Origin: Chitinophagaceae bacterium
GTDB lineage: Bacteria > Bacteroidota > Bacteroidia > Chitinophagales > Chitinophagaceae
Length of the DNA: 10,292 nucleotides
Assembly: GCA_003455235.1 (NCBI GenBank)
Contig: DMRT01000250.1
Span: forward strand, 1 to 10,292
Direction: 5' to 3'
The notes under the pieces: generated by a model
What the model was told of the DNA's origin: nothing
The model's input: only the letters and a program-made list of their open reading frames with translations
Database searches by the model: none
Shown: piece after piece, positions 6,002 through 10,292 of the stretch
Position numbering within the stretch: position 1 is the stretch's first letter
Layout of the letters: the number at the start of each line of letters is the position of its first letter
Position numbers and translations under genes: made by a program

Positions 6002-8365
6002 ATGAAACGTTCTATTCAGATTTTATGGCGTGTTTTCTTCAGCGGTTTTTTATTCGTGCTGCTGATGTTCCTCTGCGCCAACTTCGGGTTGTTTGGCAAA
6101 ATGCCTTCCGTAACACAATTGCAGAATCCCGAAGCCGACCTGGCCAGTGAGATCTATTCCGGCGATGGCGAACTGATGGGTAAGTATTATTCCGAAAACC
6201 GCAGTGAAGTAAAGTACAGCGAGATCTCCCCCAACGTGATAAACGCCCTTATTGCCACCGAAGACGAACGTTTTTATGAACACTCCGGCATTGATGCCGA
6301 AGCGGTGGCCCGTGCCTTGTTCACGCTGGGTTCTGGTGGAGGTGGCAGCACCATCACCCAGCAGGTGGCCAAAATGATGCTGAAGCAGGGAAAAGGAAAT
6401 ATCATCAAGCGGGTACTGGACAAGATGAAAGAATGGATAGTGGCCGTAAAGCTGGAACGGAACTTCACCAAAGAAGAGATCATCACCCTTTACCTGAACC
6501 GGGCGCCCTGGGGCAATGTGTACGGCATCCGCAATGCTTCCCGTACGTATTTCCAGAAAGAACCGAAAGATCTTAAAATAGAAGAAGCCGCCGTACTGGT
6601 AGGCATGCTGAAAGGATTTATATACAACCCCATTACCCGGCAGGCTGCTTCCATCAACCGCCGCAATATCGTGATCAACCAGATGGTGGTTTGCAAACAG
6701 CATTTTTTAACCCCGGAGCAGGGCGAAAAGCTGAAGGCAAAACCCCTGATCACCTATTTCAAAAAAATAGACGAGAACGTGGGTATTGCCCCTTATTTCC
6801 GGGCCGTACTGGCCGATAAACTGAAAGAGTGGTGCAAAACACACGAGAACCCAAAAACCGGTGAGCCTTATAACCTGTACCGCGATGGACTGCGCATTTA
6901 CACCACCATCAACTCACGCATGCAGCAGTATGCCGAAGAAGCCGTGGTGCAGCACATGCCCGTAATACAAAAAAAGCTCGACCAGATCATGAAAGCGAAC
7001 GGCGACAAAATGTGGAAAGGCCATGAGAACACCATCGAAGCGGCCTTCCGGTACACCGAACGCTGGAAGAATATGAAAGAAGAGGATATAAAAGAAGAAG
7101 ACATCAAAAAATCGTTTTACGTGCCGGTGAAGATGAAAGTATTTGCGTGGAATGCAAAACGGGAGAAAGATACCGTGATGACTCCTTTCGATTCCATCAA
7201 GTATCATAAGAACATATTGCAGACATCTTTTGCTGCCATGGACCCAAAAACAGGAGAAGTAAAATGCTGGGTGGGCGGTATTGATTTCAAATGGTTCAAA
7301 TTTGATCACATCACCACCAAAAGGCAGGTGGGTTCCACCATCAAACCGCTCATATATTCACTGGCTGTTGAAGACGCAGGGTATAATGCCAATACCGAGA
7401 TACCGGGCGGACTGGTGCAATACGGAAAAGAAATGCGTACGTTCAGCGGCGGCGGGGGTCCCATGGGTATTTGCCTGGCCAAATCAAGGAACACCGCTTC
7501 GGTGCGCCTTACCAACCTGGTGGGCGTAAAGCGGGTGATTGAATTTGCCAAGGAATGCGGCATCAAATCGCAGTTGCCGCCATACATATCGCTTGCCCTG
7601 GGCTCTGCCGAAGTTCCCATGCTGGAAATGCTGCAGTCGTACAGCATGTTCCCCAACAACAGTTATAATATTGAGCCCATCCTGCTTACCCGGATCGAAG
7701 ACAAAAACGGGAATGTACTGGCTCAGTTCACCGCCGAAACAAAACAGGTAATGAGTGAAGCATCGGCTTATACCATGGTGAAAATGATGCAGGGCGTGGT
7801 GCAGTTTGGTACCGCCCATTCACTCAACAATTACAATATACCCGTTCAGAAAGCCGGAAAAACCGGTACCACCAACGACAACGCCGATGGCTGGTTCATC
7901 GGTTACACCCCCGAACTGCTCGCCGGTACCTGGGTGGGTTGCGAAGATCCCTTCATCCGTATCTATGCAGGTACCTCCGGTGGTAATGAACTGGCGCTTC
8001 CAAAATGGGGTTTGTTCATGAGTAAGGTATATGCCGATGGTAAACTGGGCTATGGTAAAATAAAAGAGTTCCCCGTACCTGCCAACCTTAAAAATGATAT
8101 ACTGTCAGCCGATAATGAATGGGAAGTAATGATCGCCAACGACAGTGCCAAAGATGATGTAGGAAACGGTACTGAAAGTGATTACCAGTTTAATCCTTCA
8201 CAGGCAACCACCAATATCGGCATCGAAAGTGAAATACCCAGGACCGATACGGGCAAATCAAAAAAGCCGGATGATAAAAAAGGGAACAATGTCCCTGCCC
8301 CGGCGGCGGCCGATGATAAATCAAAGAAGCCGGTGACAAAACCAAAAACCGGTAATGATTATTAA
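6002..8365 (+). CDS. mrcA: Bifunctional class A penicillin-binding protein (PBP1A type)
   Basis: A 787-residue peptidoglycan synthase anchored by one N-terminal helix (about residues 10-30) with the rest in the periplasm. The GT51 glycosyltransferase domain (about 60-230) shows ATEDERFYEHSGID with probable catalytic Glu87, GSTITQQ (115-121) and the ERNFTKEEI/LYLN region (152-166); it polymerises lipid II. The transpeptidase domain (about 405-680) has all three motifs: SxxK with nucleophile Ser445 and Lys448, SRN at 495-497, and KTG at 620-622; it crosslinks stem peptides and would bind beta-lactams. A charged insert between the domains (about 358-370) repeats EEDIK twice. The last 45 or so residues form a Lys/Pro/Asp/Ala-rich, probably disordered tail. 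Length is normal. It lies 102 bases after sprE on the same strand, so co-transcription is possible. The symbol follows the general PBP1A convention; exact orthology to E. coli mrcA is not implied. Confidence 0.95.
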   Translation: MKRSIQILWRVFFSGFLFVLLMFLCANFGLFGKMPSVTQLQNPEADLASEIYSGDGELMGKYYSENRSEVKYSEISPNVINALIATEDERFYEHSGIDAEAVARALFTLGSGGGGSTITQQVAKMMLKQGKGNIIKRVLDKMKEWIVAVKLERNFTKEEIITLYLNRAPWGNVYGIRNASRTYFQKEPKDLKIEEAAVLVGMLKGFIYNPITRQAASINRRNIVINQMVVCKQHFLTPEQGEKLKAKPLITYFKKIDENVGIAPYFRAVLADKLKEWCKTHENPKTGEPYNLYRDGLRIYTTINSRMQQYAEEAVVQHMPVIQKKLDQIMKANGDKMWKGHENTIEAAFRYTERWKNMKEEDIKEEDIKKSFYVPVKMKVFAWNAKREKDTVMTPFDSIKYHKNILQTSFAAMDPKTGEVKCWVGGIDFKWFKFDHITTKRQVGSTIKPLIYSLAVEDAGYNANTEIPGGLVQYGKEMRTFSGGGGPMGICLAKSRNTASVRLTNLVGVKRVIEFAKECGIKSQLPPYISLALGSAEVPMLEMLQSYSMFPNNSYNIEPILLTRIEDKNGNVLAQFTAETKQVMSEASAYTMVKMMQGVVQFGTAHSLNNYNIPVQKAGKTGTTNDNADGWFIGYTPELLAGTWVGCEDPFIRIYAGTSGGNELALPKWGLFMSKVYADGKLGYGKIKEFPVPANLKNDILSADNEWEVMIANDSAKDDVGNGTESDYQFNPSQATTNIGIESEIPRTDTGKSKKPDDKKGNNVPAPAAADDKSKKPVTKPKTGNDY

Positions 8366-8377
8366 TGCAGGAGATCC

Positions 8378-10292
8378 TTATTGAATGATCTTTTCGATAT
8401 GCAGCATTTTTCCTTCTTCATTAATGCCTTCCAGTACCACCCGGAAACGGCGGGTGAAATCGTTGTTGTAAAACACCACCGGTATCCTCCTTGTCTTTGC
8501 ATCGGTTAACACATAAGGCATCCACAGCAGGGTGCTGCGGGCATCGGTTCCGGCATTGGCATTGGTTTGTGAATAATCGGGCGAATAAAATTCCTTCACG
8601 GGAGTATAACCCGCAATCTTTACCGAGCCCAGGTCTTTATCCGTAGGTCTGCGGTCAATCAGGTCATCGCCTTTACGGGTATATACCGATAAAGCGGGAT
8701 TCATCGACCCTCCACCGGCATCGGCACCCTTACCCATGAAATTTGGAATAAACTTTATATAGGCCACCTGGGAAAGGCTCAGACTTTCGAGATCGCTGGT
8801 GGTCATTTCATGTTCATCAATATATACCAGTACCGATTTATCCCGGTATGCCAATGACCGGCCGGATGTAAGATTGAAATTCCCGATAATGAGCCCGGGT
8901 ATGGTACCCCGTATATAATTGTATATATCTATTTTAGTCCATGATTTTTCATCATGCACCACATCGAGGGAATAACCCAATGATCCTCCTATAAACATAC
9001 CGCTGGCATATTTCTCATCCATCTTCAGCAGGGGGTCGTTCTTCCAGTTTCGCCATCCCCCGCTTTTCACGGTAACTCCTTCCAGCGTTTTTTCTTCGTT
9101 GAATGTTTTTATCCCGTTGTTGCTGTTATGATATTTAAAGACAGCTTGTGCCGCAGTAAGCAGTGTTCCGGCAGTATCCGGCGCCAGCAGGCTGCCCGCA
9201 TTTTGTATGGAATACATAGCCGGGTACGTGAAATTGAATTTGCTGAATGCGATCTGTTTGTTGTTCTCTTTATTTTTATTGAACGAAAAATAAACCCGGG
9301 CGGAATCATAAAACACGAGGTTGGTTTGTTTGAGAAGCCCTGCCTTATCGGGTTTGAGGGAATAAAAGGTATTGGTACTGTCAATTGTTTTCACAATCAG
9401 GTTTACCTGTTCATTCGGATCCATTTTCTCAAGCATTTCTTTACCGATCTGTCCGTACACGCCGAGGTATTCATCTACGGCGGACTTTATTTCCGGCATT
9501 TTTTGTGCCGCCATAATGTTCCAGTTGTAGCGGCGCCATCCATGGGTCATCATTACCAGGTCGAGTGCTGCTTTCTGGGCAGCACCGGCGGTATCGGTAA
9601 AATAATAGGCCGGATTGTGAATGTATCCCCGGATATCTCCCTGCAGCAGCAACCCGCTGATAATGCTGTTTGCAGTTTCCGCAGCATTCATGTCTGCATC
9701 CGTAATACTGAGCGACATGTTGGCCGGTATGGTATCCATCACTTCAATCTCCAGTTCATTGCGGCCTCTTTTCTGCAGTTTGACCGACTTAGTATTTACC
9801 TGGCTGGTAATGCGGTAATTTTTGTTATCTACAAAAGCAATCCGTTCGGCAACCGGTTGCCAGTTGGCATCAAATACGGTGAGTTGTGCCACGCCCGATG
9901 GCAGGGTGCTTAACGGTACCGCCGCTGTGAAGGGTTCACCCGGCAGTACCACGAGGTTATTCCGGTAAAATATTTTCTGGTACATATACATGAGCACATG
10001 CAGCGAATCGGAACCGGTTTTATTAATGAGGTTATAAAAAAGTTTGTCTTTCTGAACGGTGAGCTTGAGTGATATGCCCGTTTTTTGTGCTTCCGGAATC
10101 CATGTTTGCATGGTATTGCCTTTCTGATCGGTCCACTCGGCATAGTATTTACTGCCGGGCTCAATGTCCAGGTCGAACCGGCCCATGCCGTCGTGTGTGC
10201 TGGTCAGCGGCACCAGCACTTCGCCTGTTTCCTGCTTTTTAATCACGCCATTTACTTCAAACGGAAGGCCGTTATCAAAATTCGCTTTAAAG
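8378..10292 (-). CDS. Macroglobulin-like protein with TonB-plug-like segment, C-terminal part
   Basis: The frame stays open to the window edge, giving 637 visible residues; the real start lies beyond 10292, and the GTG at 10246-10244 is simply an internal Val codon. The visible part begins with beta-rich macroglobulin (MG)-like domains (about residues 1-210), then LLLQGDIRGYIHNPAYYF and MMTHGWRRYNW (about 214-257), blocks I recognise from large Bacteroidota MG2-domain proteins. Residues about 401-541 resemble a TonB-receptor plug: LEGVTVKSGG, IYNYIRGTIPGLII, VLVYIDEHE, and IKFIPN, ending in LSVYTRKG. The tail carries DARSTLLWMPY and VVFYNNDFTRRF, typical of the same group. No beta-barrel follows, so it is not a complete receptor. 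The protein is probably periplasmic or attached to the outer membrane, with no known reaction. It converges on the PBP1A gene, with 12 bases between the stops and no visible terminator. Confidence 0.75.
   Translation of the reverse strand, partial: FKANFDNGLPFEVNGVIKKQETGEVLVPLTSTHDGMGRFDLDIEPGSKYYAEWTDQKGNTMQTWIPEAQKTGISLKLTVQKDKLFYNLINKTGSDSLHVLMYMYQKIFYRNNLVVLPGEPFTAAVPLSTLPSGVAQLTVFDANWQPVAERIAFVDNKNYRITSQVNTKSVKLQKRGRNELEIEVMDTIPANMSLSITDADMNAAETANSIISGLLLQGDIRGYIHNPAYYFTDTAGAAQKAALDLVMMTHGWRRYNWNIMAAQKMPEIKSAVDEYLGVYGQIGKEMLEKMDPNEQVNLIVKTIDSTNTFYSLKPDKAGLLKQTNLVFYDSARVYFSFNKNKENNKQIAFSKFNFTYPAMYSIQNAGSLLAPDTAGTLLTAAQAVFKYHNSNNGIKTFNEEKTLEGVTVKSGGWRNWKNDPLLKMDEKYASGMFIGGSLGYSLDVVHDEKSWTKIDIYNYIRGTIPGLIIGNFNLTSGRSLAYRDKSVLVYIDEHEMTTSDLESLSLSQVAYIKFIPNFMGKGADAGGGSMNPALSVYTRKGDDLIDRRPTDKDLGSVKIAGYTPVKEFYSPDYSQTNANAGTDARSTLLWMPYVLTDAKTRRIPVVFYNNDFTRRFRVVLEGINEEGKMLHIEKIIQ

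Noticed and set aside
6050..6703. Minus-strand open frame (217 codons) opposite the PBP1A glycosyltransferase domain
   Set aside because: It lies entirely opposite conserved GT51 sequence and shows Phe/His-rich composition typical of antisense reading, with no promoter or known motif.
9128..9913. Plus-strand open frame (261 codons) opposite the macroglobulin/plug gene
   Set aside because: The minus-strand protein carries recognisable conserved blocks here (GWRRYNW, GYIHNPAYYF), so the plus-strand frame is a shadow despite its length.
10244..10246. GTG start codon for the last gene
   Set aside because: The frame remains open for 15 further codons to the window edge with similar composition, and the gene family is much longer, so this is an internal Val codon.

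Overview
The window looks like a chromosomal segment from a Bacteroidota member, most likely near Chitinophagaceae; the family placement is inference from protein style, not a search. The main pointers are a SprE/PorW-type protein of the type IX secretion/gliding machinery, a bactofilin beside a short relative of Bacteroidota M23-peptidase membrane anchors, a Bacteroidota-style class A penicillin-binding protein, and a large macroglobulin-like protein with a TonB-plug-like segment. Base composition and codon use look even throughout. I see no mobile element, tRNA, rRNA or CRISPR array.

Layout. Positions 1-141 hold the C-terminal end of a GNAT acetyltransferase (+). Positions 188-877 hold a small lipoprotein with an NlpC/P60-like Cys/His arrangement (+). 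A tight four-gene unit runs on the minus strand from 2741 down to 874: a single-pass membrane protein resembling the N-terminal part of M23 peptidases but without a peptidase domain, a bactofilin, an AtpI-like four-helix membrane protein, and a SprT-like zinc metalloprotein. A 203-base divergent control region (2742-2944) separates it from sprE/porW (2945-5899, +), followed by a PBP1A-type peptidoglycan synthase (6002-8365, +). The last gene (8378 to the window edge, -) is the C-terminal part of a macroglobulin/plug protein that starts outside the window.

How the genes may work together. Most products act at the cell envelope: peptidoglycan synthesis (PBP1A), a cytoskeletal polymer with a possible membrane anchor (bactofilin and the M23-like stub), and a periplasmic TPR protein of type IX secretion (SprE). 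The divergent sprE and bactofilin units share one control region, so co-regulation of secretion/gliding and envelope scaffolding is possible but unproven. The most unusual points are the anchor protein with no peptidase domain, the AtpI-like gene with no ATP synthase genes beside it, and a perfect 9-bp hairpin in the probable leader of the bactofilin operon. None of this amounts to a clearly new multi-gene system; the anchor-bactofilin pair is the best candidate for follow-up.
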